From Terriglobales bacterium (lineage in GTDB: Bacteria; Acidobacteriota; Terriglobia; Terriglobales; Acidobacteriaceae): a DNA stretch of 64,000 bases. The stretch lies in the NCBI GenBank assembly GCA_035624455.1, contig DASPRM010000025.1, forward strand, positions 124,001 through 188,000, in the 5' to 3' direction. Below, in pieces: positions 49,492 to 58,135 of the stretch. Both the position numbers and the translations under genes were made by a program. The notes under the pieces were generated by a model. It was not told the origin of the DNA. It was given only the letters and a program-made list of their open reading frames with translations, and did not search any database. Every line of letters starts with the position of its first letter. Position 1 is the stretch's first letter.

Positions 49492-50223
49492 ATGGAATTC
49501 AGATCAATGGACGTTGTTACCCCACCAGCCGCGCGTGAAGAAGCGGAAGCCGAAGTCGCCGACTTCTCGCCTCGCCAACGCCTGCTGTTGTGGCTGGTGA
49601 CGTGGGCAGGGACGCTATTCATCCGCCTCATCGGCCCGACGCTGAAATACACGGTCAGCATCGAGGAAGGCGGACCGCCCAGCGAGTTTCTCAAGACCGC
49701 CGTCTACGTCTTCTGGCATCGCTGCACCATTGCCGCCTGCTATCACTTCCGCAACCGCCAGATCGCAGTCATGACCAGCCGCAGCTTCGACGGGGAATAC
49801 ATCGCCCGCATCATCTCGCATTTCGGATACGAGCCGGTGCGGGGCTCGAGCAGCCGCGGAGGAGTCCGCGCCCTGCTGGGAATGCATCGCGTGATCGACG
49901 CCGGGCGTGCGGTGGCATTCACCATTGATGGCCCGCGCGGGCCCATGTACGTCGCTAAGCCCGGCCCAGTGCTGCTGGCGCGAAATACAGAGACGCCGAT
50001 CGTGGCCTTTCACATCGCTGCAGAGAGATGCTGGGAGCTGAATTCATGGGACCGCTTCATGCTCCCCAAGCCCTTCTCGCGGGTGTATCTGCGGGTCAGC
50101 CGCCTGATCCCGGTTCCCAAAGATGCCGACACCGCGGCGATGGAGCAGTTACATGCCGAAATGCAGGCAGCCCTGGACCGGGTGCGAATAGCTGCAGAGA
50201 AAGGCTTGGAGAAGATCGGGTAA
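49492..50223 (+). CDS. Lysophospholipid acyltransferase-like protein (DUF374)
   Basis: A 243-residue protein of the LpxL/LPLAT-like DUF374 group: one N-terminal hydrophobic stretch ('LLLWLVTWAGTLFIRLIG'), 'YVFWHRCTIAACYHF' (the family's version of the His motif), 'GYEPVRGSSSRGGVRALLGM' and the hallmark 'AFTIDGPRGPMYVAKPG'. It is predicted to acylate a lipid A, phospholipid or Kdo-linked acceptor at the inner membrane. The start is uncertain between ATG 49492 and 49507. It follows the ABC exporter on the same strand, 82 bp away. Confidence 0.88.
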   Translation: MEFRSMDVVTPPAAREEAEAEVADFSPRQRLLLWLVTWAGTLFIRLIGPTLKYTVSIEEGGPPSEFLKTAVYVFWHRCTIAACYHFRNRQIAVMTSRSFDGEYIARIISHFGYEPVRGSSSRGGVRALLGMHRVIDAGRAVAFTIDGPRGPMYVAKPGPVLLARNTETPIVAFHIAAERCWELNSWDRFMLPKPFSRVYLRVSRLIPVPKDADTAAMEQLHAEMQAALDRVRIAAEKGLEKIG

Positions 50224-50283
50224 GCGGATAAATTGAAAGTCGAAAACTGTGAGCTTCGGCTGTCCCGACCGATGGTCCTTGCC

Positions 50284-51519
50284 TCAGTGCACAAAGTAGA
50301 GCACGACCGCTCCCGCAACCAGCATTAACCCGAATCCGGCCGCGACGCGCAGATAGAAGGCGGAATTCCGGCTGCCCACTGCGAGGCCGGTCTTGAAGAC
50401 TGAATTCGCCGCAATCGCCACCAGGATCGCAAACAACGCTTGAGATATAGGCGTCCCCCCCGTATTGACTGAGCTTCCCAGTGACAGCGATACGGGATCC
50501 ACATCGATGAGTCCGGAAATCCCGGAGGCGACCAGTTGCCCGCTGCTCCCGAAATACTGCTTTCCCGCCTTGATCAGGAAAAGAATTACCGTGAACGCCA
50601 CCCCCAGCCGCAGTGCGGGGCCGATGGTGAACGGGTTCTTGAACACGCGAGGCATCTTGGGAGCGGCGGCGCCCGCTTCCCGACGTCCCAGCATCCATGA
50701 CGCCAGCGCTCCCACAACCAGCATTGCGCTGAGCATGGGGAGCGATTTCTTTGCCAGCTGTGGGCTGACCGCCAGCAGAATAATCAAGGTGCGCGGAAAC
50801 AGGATGCAATTCGCCAACAGGGTTGCTCCCGCCAGGCTCACTGCCGCGCGCGCGTTCTCTGGAACCGCCCGCGATATCGCCGCCGTCGACGCGGTTGTCG
50901 AGGCCAGCCCTCCCACCACCGCGCTCAGCTGCAAGCCTTTGCCCGGCCCTACGAATTTCGTCAGGAAATAGCCGATAAAGGAGATTCCTGAAACCAGGAT
51001 CACAAACAACCAGATCTTGCGCGGCTCGAAGAACTGCAGAGGACCGTATGCACCCTTGGGAAGCAGCGGATACAGCACAAACACCAGCGCCAGGTACTTG
51101 AGAATGTCGCCATATTCCTGCTCGGAAATGGTCTGGAGCGCGATGCGATGCAGTTGCGTCTTGCGCTCCAGAATCAGGGCCAGCGTGATGGCTAGCGCTG
51201 CGCTCAGAACCCGCTGGGTGAGGCAGAGATATCCCAGCAGGAAGATAGCGAGTTCCGCTAGTTCGGTCGTGATGCCGGTCCGCTTCGGGTGCTGGGCGCG
51301 CATGATCAGCAGCACGCCCGCGGTCGCGGCCAGCGCGGTAACGGTTAATGTGATATTTCCGATGGAGCCGCAGAGCGCTCCCAAGAGCGAGACCAGTACG
51401 GAATCGCGAAGGCCAGGTTTGGGAGGCCCGGTCTCCTCTTCCGCCTCGCGGGATCGGCCAACCAGCAGTCCGATCGCAATGGCCAGGGCAAAACCGACGG
51501 CTTGAGTAGAAAAGTTCAA
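50284..51519 (-). CDS. MgtC/SapB-DUF4010 membrane protein
   Basis: A 411-residue polytopic protein with about 11-12 helices. The N-terminal third matches the MgtC/SapB type ('FALAIAIGLLVGRSREAEEE', 'LVSLLGALCGSIGNITLTV') and the rest the DUF4010 type ('VVGGLASTTASTAAISRAVP', 'GLIDVDPVSLSLGSSVNTGG', 'ILVAIAANSVFKTGLAVGS'). Function unknown; an ion-transport or Mg-related role is suggested by MgtC homology only. Confidence 0.9.
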   Translation of the reverse strand: MNFSTQAVGFALAIAIGLLVGRSREAEEETGPPKPGLRDSVLVSLLGALCGSIGNITLTVTALAATAGVLLIMRAQHPKRTGITTELAELAIFLLGYLCLTQRVLSAALAITLALILERKTQLHRIALQTISEQEYGDILKYLALVFVLYPLLPKGAYGPLQFFEPRKIWLFVILVSGISFIGYFLTKFVGPGKGLQLSAVVGGLASTTASTAAISRAVPENARAAVSLAGATLLANCILFPRTLIILLAVSPQLAKKSLPMLSAMLVVGALASWMLGRREAGAAAPKMPRVFKNPFTIGPALRLGVAFTVILFLIKAGKQYFGSSGQLVASGISGLIDVDPVSLSLGSSVNTGGTPISQALFAILVAIAANSVFKTGLAVGSRNSAFYLRVAAGFGLMLVAGAVVLYFVH

Positions 51520-51812
51520 CGAGCAGTGACGCTAACCGCGCGCCGGCTGCCGATTTTACGGAGCAATCGGCAGGCTGTCACCTTTTGAGCCAACACTGAC
51601 CTTCCGGTCCGCTTTGGGGTCATGCTGAGCCCGCATCGCGGCGAGGCAACCATGTTTCGCTTGGCTTTGAAAGGGCGCCGCTTCAGCCGCGCCGCAACAA
51701 CAAACAAACCAATGACATCACCGGTCGGCGCAGCCCGACGAGGGATCTGCAGTTTCCTATTCAGGACATAGAAATCTTCGCCTGCGGCGTGCACAATAAC
51801 CCAGGAACGCTT
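51520..51812. other. Intergenic region with degenerate repeat sequence
   Basis: No gene is supported. It contains degraded copies of the dispersed family ('ggggtcatgctgagcccgc' near 51616 and 'gacgagggatctgcagtttc' near 51738, the latter shared with 38770). Confidence 0.5.
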
Positions 51813-52739
51813 ATGTCCACCTTGGCTGCCGATCGACCCGAATGCTGGCCCACGCTATCCCTGGAAGCCTGGAAGGATACCTACGCCACGCTCCACATGT
51901 GGACACAGATTGTCGGAAAAGTCCGGCTGGCGCTCACCCCGCTGGTGAACCACTGGTGGAATGTCCCGCTATATGTCACTGCGCGGGGTCTCACCACATC
52001 GCGCATTCCCTGCGGCGAACGGTCCTTCGAGCTCTGGTTCGACTTCCTCGAGCATCGGCTTGTGCTTGAGACCAGTGACGGAGCCGTGAAGACACTGCCG
52101 CTTGGCCCGCGCTCGGTGGCTGATTTCTGCCAGGACTTCATGAAGATGCTTCGGTCGGCGGGGATCGAGGTCAAAATCTGGCACATGCCGGTTGAAATTC
52201 CCGATCCCATCCCATTCGACCAGGATCGGGTGCACGCGTCATACGACTCCAAGCCAGTGGAAAAATTCTGGCGCATCCTGTTGTCGGTGGATTCTGTTTT
52301 CCAGCAATTCAGGGCACGATTCATCGGCAAATCCAGCCCGGTGCACTTCTTCTGGGGAAGTTTCGACCTGGCAGTAAGCCGTTTTTCCGGCCGGCGGGCG
52401 CCGGAACGGCCCGGCGCCGACGCCATGACGCGTGAAGCCTATTCCCATGAGGTGATCAGCGTCGGCTTTTGGCCCGGCAGCGGAGACATCAAGGAAGCCG
52501 CCTTCTACTCCTACACCGTGCCCGAACCGCAGGGTTTCAAGGAGGCGCGCGTCAAGCCGGAGGCCGCCTTCTACCACAAACAACTTGGCGAATTCCTTCT
52601 GATGTATGACGACGTTCGCAAGGCGAAGTCGCCCAGCACGTCATTGCTGGATTTTTGCCAGAGCACCTACGAGGCCGCCGCCACCCTCGGCAAGTGGGAT
52701 CGCAATGCGCTGGAGAGGCTGCCTCGCGCCGCGAGTTGA
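51813..52739 (+). CDS. DUF5996 family protein
   Basis: A 308-residue cytosolic protein of the DUF5996 family: 'WPTLSLEAWKDTYATLHMWT', 'NHWWNVPLYVTARGLTTSRI', 'FDFLEHRLVLETSDGAVKTL', 'VHFFWGSFDLAVSRFSGRRA' and 'SVGFWPGSGDIKEAAFYSYT'. Highly conserved Trp/His residues suggest an enzyme, but none of the family is characterised to my knowledge. The ATG at 51813 is chosen at the conserved start. Confidence 0.92.
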   Translation: MSTLAADRPECWPTLSLEAWKDTYATLHMWTQIVGKVRLALTPLVNHWWNVPLYVTARGLTTSRIPCGERSFELWFDFLEHRLVLETSDGAVKTLPLGPRSVADFCQDFMKMLRSAGIEVKIWHMPVEIPDPIPFDQDRVHASYDSKPVEKFWRILLSVDSVFQQFRARFIGKSSPVHFFWGSFDLAVSRFSGRRAPERPGADAMTREAYSHEVISVGFWPGSGDIKEAAFYSYTVPEPQGFKEARVKPEAAFYHKQLGEFLLMYDDVRKAKSPSTSLLDFCQSTYEAAATLGKWDRNALERLPRAAS

Positions 52740-52863
52740 TACGAGAAGCCGACCTGCGGGCAGTTCAGTGGCCGATTGCTGAATCCTGATTTCTGAATGC
52801 TGACCGCGCTGCGGAAATTCCCCTTGCCAGTTGCCGCCGTAAACTGGAAACTGTTCGCTTTCG

Positions 52864-53544
52864 ATGAACGTCGCAATCTTCGGCGGCACCTTCGATCCCA
52901 TTCATCGTGGTCACCTGGCGGTGGCCAGCGCCGCCCGCCGTCAATTCCGTCTGGAGCGCATTTTGTTTGTGCCGTCGGGCAGGCCCCCGCACAAGCGCCG
53001 CCAGCCGCTGGCCTCGTTCGAACATCGCTATGCCATGGTGACCCTGGCTACCGCAGGCCATGCCGGTTTTGTCCCGTCGTTGATGGAGGCGCCTGCCGGA
53101 GAAGGAGGTCGGCGGCCCAGCTACAGCATCGACACTCTGCGCCGCATACGGCCTACGCTAAAACGCGGCGATCGACTGGTGCTCATCATCGGCATCGACG
53201 CCTTTCTCGAGATCGCCACATGGCATGAGGCCGAAAACGTACTGCACGAAGCGGAATTCATCGTCGCCAACCGCCCTGGGTTTTCGTTGGACGACGTCGC
53301 GGCTGCCTTGCCCCCAGGTATTCGCCCGTCGGCAGCGGCCTGGGCCACTCGCCGCTCGCGTCCCCAAAACAGGATCGTCCTCGGGGACGTCAAAATCCAT
53401 CTGCTGACCGGCGTGCATCGCGACATCTCCGCCACCCAGATTCGCTCCGCGGTCCGCTCCGGCCGCAATCTGGACCGCCTGGTTCCCAGCGCCGTCGCCG
53501 ACTACATCCGTAAGATGAACCTTTATCGTTCGCCTCCGGATTAA
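52864..53544 (+). CDS. nadD: Nicotinate-nucleotide adenylyltransferase
   Basis: A 226-residue enzyme converting nicotinate mononucleotide and ATP to deamido-NAD in NAD synthesis. Motifs: 'VAIFGGTFDPIHRGHLAVAS' (HxGH), 'ILFVPSGRPPHKR', 'IIGIDAFLEIATWHEAENVL' and 'DISATQIRSAVRSGR' (SxTxxR). The C-terminal end fits 'VPSAVADYIRKMNLY'. rsfS follows 78 bp downstream, a common bacterial pairing. The upstream gap holds a CTGA-type repeat. Confidence 0.96.
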   Translation: MNVAIFGGTFDPIHRGHLAVASAARRQFRLERILFVPSGRPPHKRRQPLASFEHRYAMVTLATAGHAGFVPSLMEAPAGEGGRRPSYSIDTLRRIRPTLKRGDRLVLIIGIDAFLEIATWHEAENVLHEAEFIVANRPGFSLDDVAAALPPGIRPSAAAWATRRSRPQNRIVLGDVKIHLLTGVHRDISATQIRSAVRSGRNLDRLVPSAVADYIRKMNLYRSPPD

Positions 53545-53621
53545 TAATCATGTTTATAAGTGCTCTGCTACCGTGTAATGGCAAAGCAATCCATTCTCGA
53601 CACTCAATAACCAGATCGTTC

Positions 53622-54077
53622 ATGGCAAATAAGAAGAAGATTGATCAGACTCGGCAGCAACTCCTGGCCGCGATCGAGGCGGCCGAATCCCGCAAGGCCG
53701 ACGACATTGTCCTCCTCGAAATGGGCAAGCATTCCGGCGCCTTCACCGATTATTTCCTCATTTGCTCGGGCAGCAATCCGCGGCAGATTCAGGCCATCGC
53801 CGATGCCGTCCAAGAGCAGCTGCAGAAATCCGGGCTGCGCCCCGCCCACGTTGAGGGATACAACCAGGCGGAGTGGGTGCTGCTCGACTACGTGGACTTC
53901 GTCGTCCACATCTTCTCCACCCGGGCCCGCAACTTCTACAACCTGGAGCGGCTGTGGAAGTCGGCCACACAATTAAATGCTGCCGAATTCATCGCCGCCG
54001 CATCCGCCCCGCGCAAAGCTCGTGCGTCCTCAGCGGCGGGCAAACGCCTTCGAGCTAGGGTGAGTAAGAGGAAATAA
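53622..54077 (+). CDS. rsfS: Ribosomal silencing factor RsfS
   Basis: A 151-residue RsfS/Iojap protein that binds ribosomal protein L14 and blocks subunit joining when nutrients are scarce. The conserved core includes 'AAESRKADDIVLLEMGKHSG', 'FTDYFLICSGSNPRQIQAIA', 'VEGYNQAEWVLLDYVDFVVH' and 'FSTRARNFYNLERLWKSA'. A basic, Ala-rich C-terminal tail of ~25 residues is extra. ATG 53622 is chosen at the start of homology. Likely co-transcribed with nadD. Confidence 0.96.
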   Translation: MANKKKIDQTRQQLLAAIEAAESRKADDIVLLEMGKHSGAFTDYFLICSGSNPRQIQAIADAVQEQLQKSGLRPAHVEGYNQAEWVLLDYVDFVVHIFSTRARNFYNLERLWKSATQLNAAEFIAAASAPRKARASSAAGKRLRARVSKRK

Positions 54078-54226
54078 GGAAAAACACCGGCTGATCCGAT
54101 TACTTTTCAACTTTCAATTTCCCCGATTGCCCGATTCTCCGATGGAACTATCTCCTTCCCGCCCTTATCCTGTAAGATTGATTGAGGTGGGGTGCGCCCC
54201 GCCGTGTGAGGTCAGCGCAGCTCGAT

Positions 54227-55324
54227 ATGCCAGTGCCCGTATCCCAGATGTGGACCGTAGCTTCCTACGTCATCAGCCAGAAGCTGAAGCGGCGGAAGCA
54301 CTATCCCGTGGTCCTGATGCTGGAACCGCTGATGCGCTGCAACCTCGCCTGCGCCGGCTGCGGAAAAATCCAATATCCCGCGCATGTGCTGAAGAAAGAC
54401 CTCACGCCCGAGCAGTGCTTCCAGGCAGTCCAAGAATGTGGCGCTCCGCTGGTGAGCATCCCCGGGGGCGAGCCGCTGATGCATCCGCAAATCGCCGAGA
54501 TCGTCCGCGGCCTGGTGGCGCGCAAGAAGTATGTCTATCTCTGCACCAACGGCCTGCTGCTTAGCGAGAAGCTGGATCAATTCACGCCCAGCAAGTATTT
54601 TTCGTTTGTCGTCCACATGGACGGCCAGCGCGAGCACCACGACTTCTCCGTCTGCCGCGAAGGCACCTACGACAAGGCCGTGGCCGCGATCCGCGCCGCT
54701 CTCGCGCGCGGTTTCCGCGTCACCACCAATACGACTTTGTTCGACGGCGCCGATCCGCAGAGCGTCCGCCAGTTCTTCGACGAGATGATGGACCTCGGGG
54801 TTGAGGGCATGATGCTGTCCCCCGGCTACACCTACGACAAGGCGCCCGACCAGGAGCATTTCCTCAGCAAGAAGAAGACGCGCCGCTTGTTCCGCGAAAT
54901 TCTGAGCAATCGAAGTCCGCGCTGGAAATTCAACATGAGCCCGCTCTTCCTCGAGTTCCTCATGGGCCGCCGCGACTACGAGTGCACTCCCTGGGGCATG
55001 CCCACCTACAACATCTTTGGCTGGCAGAAACCCTGCTACCTGCTGCAGGACGGTTATGCCGATAGCTTCGAGGAACTGATTCGGGAAACCAAATGGGAAC
55101 ACTACGGCGCGCGCAGCGGCAACCACAAGTGCGCCAATTGCATGGTGCACAGCGGGTATGAGACGAGCGCGGTCAATCACACCTTCGGCTCGCTGGCCGG
55201 ATTCCTGGCAACGATGCGTGCCACATTCTTCCACCGCTACAAGGATCCGGATGTGCCCGGCGGCGCGGCGCCCTCTCACCATCCTCCGCGGCAACTGGTG
55301 CAAATCACCACGCCCGAAGGCTGA
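54227..55324 (+). CDS. hpnH: Adenosylhopane synthase HpnH (radical SAM)
   Basis: A 365-residue radical SAM enzyme that adds a 5'-deoxyadenosyl group to diploptene (or another hopene) to begin extended hopanoid synthesis. The cluster motif is Cys38-x3-Cys42-x2-Cys45 in 'RCNLACAGCGKIQYPAHVL'; then 'GAPLVSIPGGEPLMHPQI', 'YLCTNGLLL', 'VHMDGQREHHDFSVCREGTY' and a C-terminal Cys-rich stretch ('KCANCMVHSGYE'). Length is close to known HpnH. ATG 54227 is at the start of homology. Other hopanoid genes (shc, hpnG) are not in the window. Confidence 0.93.
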   Translation: MPVPVSQMWTVASYVISQKLKRRKHYPVVLMLEPLMRCNLACAGCGKIQYPAHVLKKDLTPEQCFQAVQECGAPLVSIPGGEPLMHPQIAEIVRGLVARKKYVYLCTNGLLLSEKLDQFTPSKYFSFVVHMDGQREHHDFSVCREGTYDKAVAAIRAALARGFRVTTNTTLFDGADPQSVRQFFDEMMDLGVEGMMLSPGYTYDKAPDQEHFLSKKKTRRLFREILSNRSPRWKFNMSPLFLEFLMGRRDYECTPWGMPTYNIFGWQKPCYLLQDGYADSFEELIRETKWEHYGARSGNHKCANCMVHSGYETSAVNHTFGSLAGFLATMRATFFHRYKDPDVPGGAAPSHHPPRQLVQITTPEG

Positions 55325-55459
55325 GATTGTTTCTTACCCTGGGGTCGTGCTAAGCCCGCGTCGCGGACGAAGCATCTCTTCATTTGTCCCCTCCAGCGCC
55401 AAGTTAGAGACTTTGAATTGCAGTTCTTCATTTAACATTTACGAGATAACAGTTTTCCT

Positions 55460-55882
55460 ATGCGCGATCCCAAGCTCACCCCCCACTCCGATTCAGACGA
55501 AGAATCCCTCGGCACGGTCCACGAAAGGCTCGAAGGCTGGATTCCGCAAATGGCGAGCGACGAGGAAATCCGCCTGGCGCTGGAGAAAGCCTTTGACTAC
55601 CGCGGCGACATCACTATCACGCTGAAAAACGGGGAGAGCATCGAGGGCTACATCTTCGACCGCCGCAGCCACAGCTCATCGCTGAACGAGTGCACTGTCC
55701 GGTTCATGCCCAGGAATCAATCCGGCAAGATAACCCTGCGTTACTCCGATATCGCCGGCCTTGCCTTCACCGGACGCGATACAGCTGCCGGCAAAAGTTT
55801 CGAAGCCTGGGTCAAGAAGTACAAGGAAAAGAAGGCGGCTGGGGAAAAGAACATCGGCATCGACTCGGAACCGCTCGACTGA
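55460..55882 (+). CDS. Small conserved protein downstream of hpnH
   Basis: A 140-residue acidic protein with the core 'FDYRGDITITLKNGESIEGY' then 'IFDRRSHSSSLNECTVRFMP' and 'RYSDIAGLAFTGRDTAAGKS'. The pattern of short beta-strands around 'GYIFDR' suggests an Sm-like or SH3-like barrel, but that is inference. I recall similar genes close to hopanoid or radical SAM genes in Acidobacteriota. A degenerate repeat-bearing gap of 135 bp separates it from hpnH. Function unknown. Confidence 0.75.
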   Translation: MRDPKLTPHSDSDEESLGTVHERLEGWIPQMASDEEIRLALEKAFDYRGDITITLKNGESIEGYIFDRRSHSSSLNECTVRFMPRNQSGKITLRYSDIAGLAFTGRDTAAGKSFEAWVKKYKEKKAAGEKNIGIDSEPLD

Positions 55883-55956
55883 TTGCTTCACCAGGTCTCT
55901 GGCGGTTCTGATCGGTGAGGAAGAAGGTGCGGCTCCACCCTGTTACACTTGCCTCC

Positions 55957-57087
55957 ATGCTGCCAGGATCGGTCTCACCTGAAGGCACGGCTCGCTACGC
56001 CGGCCGCTTTCCCGCCCTGCAACAGGCGGGACATTTTCGCCAGCCGCGGCACGTTCCCGGCGCCTCCGACCTCACGCTTTCCTCCATTGCTCTGGGCACA
56101 TACCTCGGCGAGACCGACGATGCTGCCGACCGCTCCTACACCGAGGCCATCATCCAGGCTTTGCGCTCCGGAATCAACGTGCTCGACGCCGCCATCAACT
56201 ACCGCCACCAGCGCTCGGAGCGCAACCTGGGAGCCGCTCTGGCACAACTCGTGGCAACCGGCGAGGTCCAGCGGGATGAAGTCGTGGTCTGCACAAAGGC
56301 TGGCTATCTGGCTTTTGATGGCGATGTGCCTGCTGATCCGGCGGCCTACTTCGAGCAGGAGTATTTTCAGCGCAGGGTGATGGACAGAAGCGAAGTCGCT
56401 GGTAGCGTCCACTGCATGGCCCCCAAATACCTGACTGATCAGATCGAGCGCAGCCGCCGCAACCTGGGACTCGAGACAATCGACGTCTTCTATCTTCACA
56501 ATCCGGAGCATCAACTCGGCGCGGTCAACGAAGACATCTTCTGGAAGCGGATCGGGGCGGCCTTCACTGCGCTAGAGACCGCAGTCACCGAAAACAAAAT
56601 CCGTTTCTATGGCGCGGCCACGTGGAACGGTTTTCGTCTCGCCCCCACCCAGAAGGGCTACATGAATTTAGAGCGCATGGTGCACACCGCGCGCGAAGTC
56701 GGCGGTCCAGAACACCATTTCCGTTTCGTACAACTGCCATTCAGTCTGGCAATGACTGAGGCCTGGGCTTTGGGAAATCACAGCTGCAATGGCCGGCAGG
56801 GTTCACTTTTGCAGCTTGCGACCGATTTCGGCATCGCGGTGATGGGAAGCGCCACGCTTTATCAGGGACAGTTAACCAGCGGCATGCCCGATCCCCTGCG
56901 GCAAAAGCTCGGGCTCGAGAGCGATGCGGAAAACTCCATCCAGTTCGCGCGCTCTGCCACCAACCTTACTTCATCGCTGATCGGAATGGGCCAGAGCGCG
57001 CATGTTCTCGAGAATATAAGGGTCGCGGCGCAACCTCCGATGCCGCGCGAGGCCTGGGAAGGTATGTTCAGCGAAGCTGGGGAGTAG
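55957..57087 (+). CDS. Aldo/keto reductase family protein
   Basis: A 376-residue member of the aldo/keto reductase superfamily (TIM barrel, NADPH). The N-terminal strand 'LTLSSIALGTYLGETDDAAD' is followed by 'INVLDAAINYRHQRSERNLG' (catalytic Asp and Tyr region), 'VVVCTKAGYLAFDGD' with the catalytic Lys, and 'TIDVFYLHNPEHQ' with the His. It is longer than typical AKRs (about 300-330) because of an extended N-terminus and an insert near 130-160. The exact substrate is unknown. Confidence 0.88.
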   Translation: MLPGSVSPEGTARYAGRFPALQQAGHFRQPRHVPGASDLTLSSIALGTYLGETDDAADRSYTEAIIQALRSGINVLDAAINYRHQRSERNLGAALAQLVATGEVQRDEVVVCTKAGYLAFDGDVPADPAAYFEQEYFQRRVMDRSEVAGSVHCMAPKYLTDQIERSRRNLGLETIDVFYLHNPEHQLGAVNEDIFWKRIGAAFTALETAVTENKIRFYGAATWNGFRLAPTQKGYMNLERMVHTAREVGGPEHHFRFVQLPFSLAMTEAWALGNHSCNGRQGSLLQLATDFGIAVMGSATLYQGQLTSGMPDPLRQKLGLESDAENSIQFARSATNLTSSLIGMGQSAHVLENIRVAAQPPMPREAWEGMFSEAGE

Positions 57088-57106
57088 TCAGCAGTCAGCG
57101 CCAAAA

Positions 57107-57181
57107 GCCGATCCTTCGACTCCGCGCCCGTGACTCGCAAAAGACGGGGGTCGGAAGAAGCAAGACGGGCGCGTCGCTCGG
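57107..57181. repeat. 75-bp dispersed palindromic element (copy B)
   Basis: Near-identical to 33166-33240, with the same 'gcaagacgggcgcgtcgctc' 3' end and a CAGCAGTCAGC motif just before it. It lies in the AKR-bactofilin gap. Confidence 0.65.
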
Positions 57182-57312
57182 ATTGCTGCCAACCCACCGT
57201 ACATCACCCCCACTGTCCTTCCGTCCATCGAGACATGCGCCTCCGGCACCTCGCCAAGCCTCAGGAATACAGATAAAAACTTTCTCATCTCCGCCACGAA
57301 GGGATCTGACAC

Positions 57313-57888
57313 ATGTGGAAGCCCACACCTGTTGATGGAACGAGCACCGGTCCAGCGCCCCAGCCACCCGCAGCCAAGCCCGCGGAAAACCGTTCGTACA
57401 CTGAATTCAACACGCCCAAGCCGGTGGCCAACACCAATCACGCCGTGATTGGCAAGTCCCTGGTGATCAAGGGCGAGATCACCGGCTCCGAGTCGGTGCT
57501 GATCGAAGGCCAGGTGGAAGGCTCGGTTCGCCTACCCGGGAACTACGTCAATATTGGCGCGACCGGTAAAGTAAAGGCCAGCATCACGGCGGCTGAAGTC
57601 GTGGTGCGCGGCACCCTGGAAGGCAACGTGACCGTGGGCGACCGCCTCGACATCCGCACCGGCGGCTCGCTCACCGGCGACGTGATTGCCAAGCGCATCA
57701 GCATCGAAGAGGGCGCCTTCTTCAAGGGCAGCATCGATATGAAGGGTGATGCCAAGGCCGCCCGCCCCGAATCGAAATCAGACTCGAAGCCGGAATCCAC
57801 TTCGTTCAAGCCGGAATCGAGCTCGACTTCGTCGTCCTCGCGTTCCTCGAAATTGGAAGAGTTTGAAGCAGCACTGAGCGCCGACTAG
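57313..57888 (+). CDS. Bactofilin
   Basis: A 191-residue cytoskeletal protein that polymerises into filaments. A disordered Pro-rich N-terminus (~1-42) precedes the beta-helical bactofilin (DUF583) core, 'HAVIGKSLVIKGEITGSESV', 'LIEGQVEGSVRLPGNYVNIG', 'EVVVRGTLEGNVTVGDRLDI' and 'GDVIAKRISIEEGAFFKGSI', and a Ser-rich C-terminal tail. Bactofilins shape cells and place envelope enzymes. A strong terminator follows. Confidence 0.95.
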   Translation: MWKPTPVDGTSTGPAPQPPAAKPAENRSYTEFNTPKPVANTNHAVIGKSLVIKGEITGSESVLIEGQVEGSVRLPGNYVNIGATGKVKASITAAEVVVRGTLEGNVTVGDRLDIRTGGSLTGDVIAKRISIEEGAFFKGSIDMKGDAKAARPESKSDSKPESTSFKPESSSTSSSSRSSKLEEFEAALSAD

Positions 57889-57943
57889 CAGCCATTCGGC
57901 AGGCTCTCGTCGACGCACCTCTCGCCCTGTCAGCCAAGTGCAG

Positions 57944-57971
57944 GAGGGGACCGCAAGGTCCCCTCTTTTTT
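57944..57971 (+). terminator. Intrinsic terminator of the bactofilin gene
   Basis: GAGGGGACC (57944-57952) pairs with GGTCCCCTC (57957-57965) around a GCAA tetraloop, followed by TTTTTT. Confidence 0.95.
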
Positions 57972-58135
57972 GTGCGCGTTTCTCAAGATGCGCTGCCGTT
58001 CTCCCCATCAATCGCGCTAACAGCTTTCCGCTAAGTCCATCCGTTTGAGCATCTAGCGCGATCGGCCAACAGTCCGGCCATTTACTGCATCTCAGCGTCG
58101 CTCTGTAACTGACTACCTTTTTGGCGAGGACGTGA

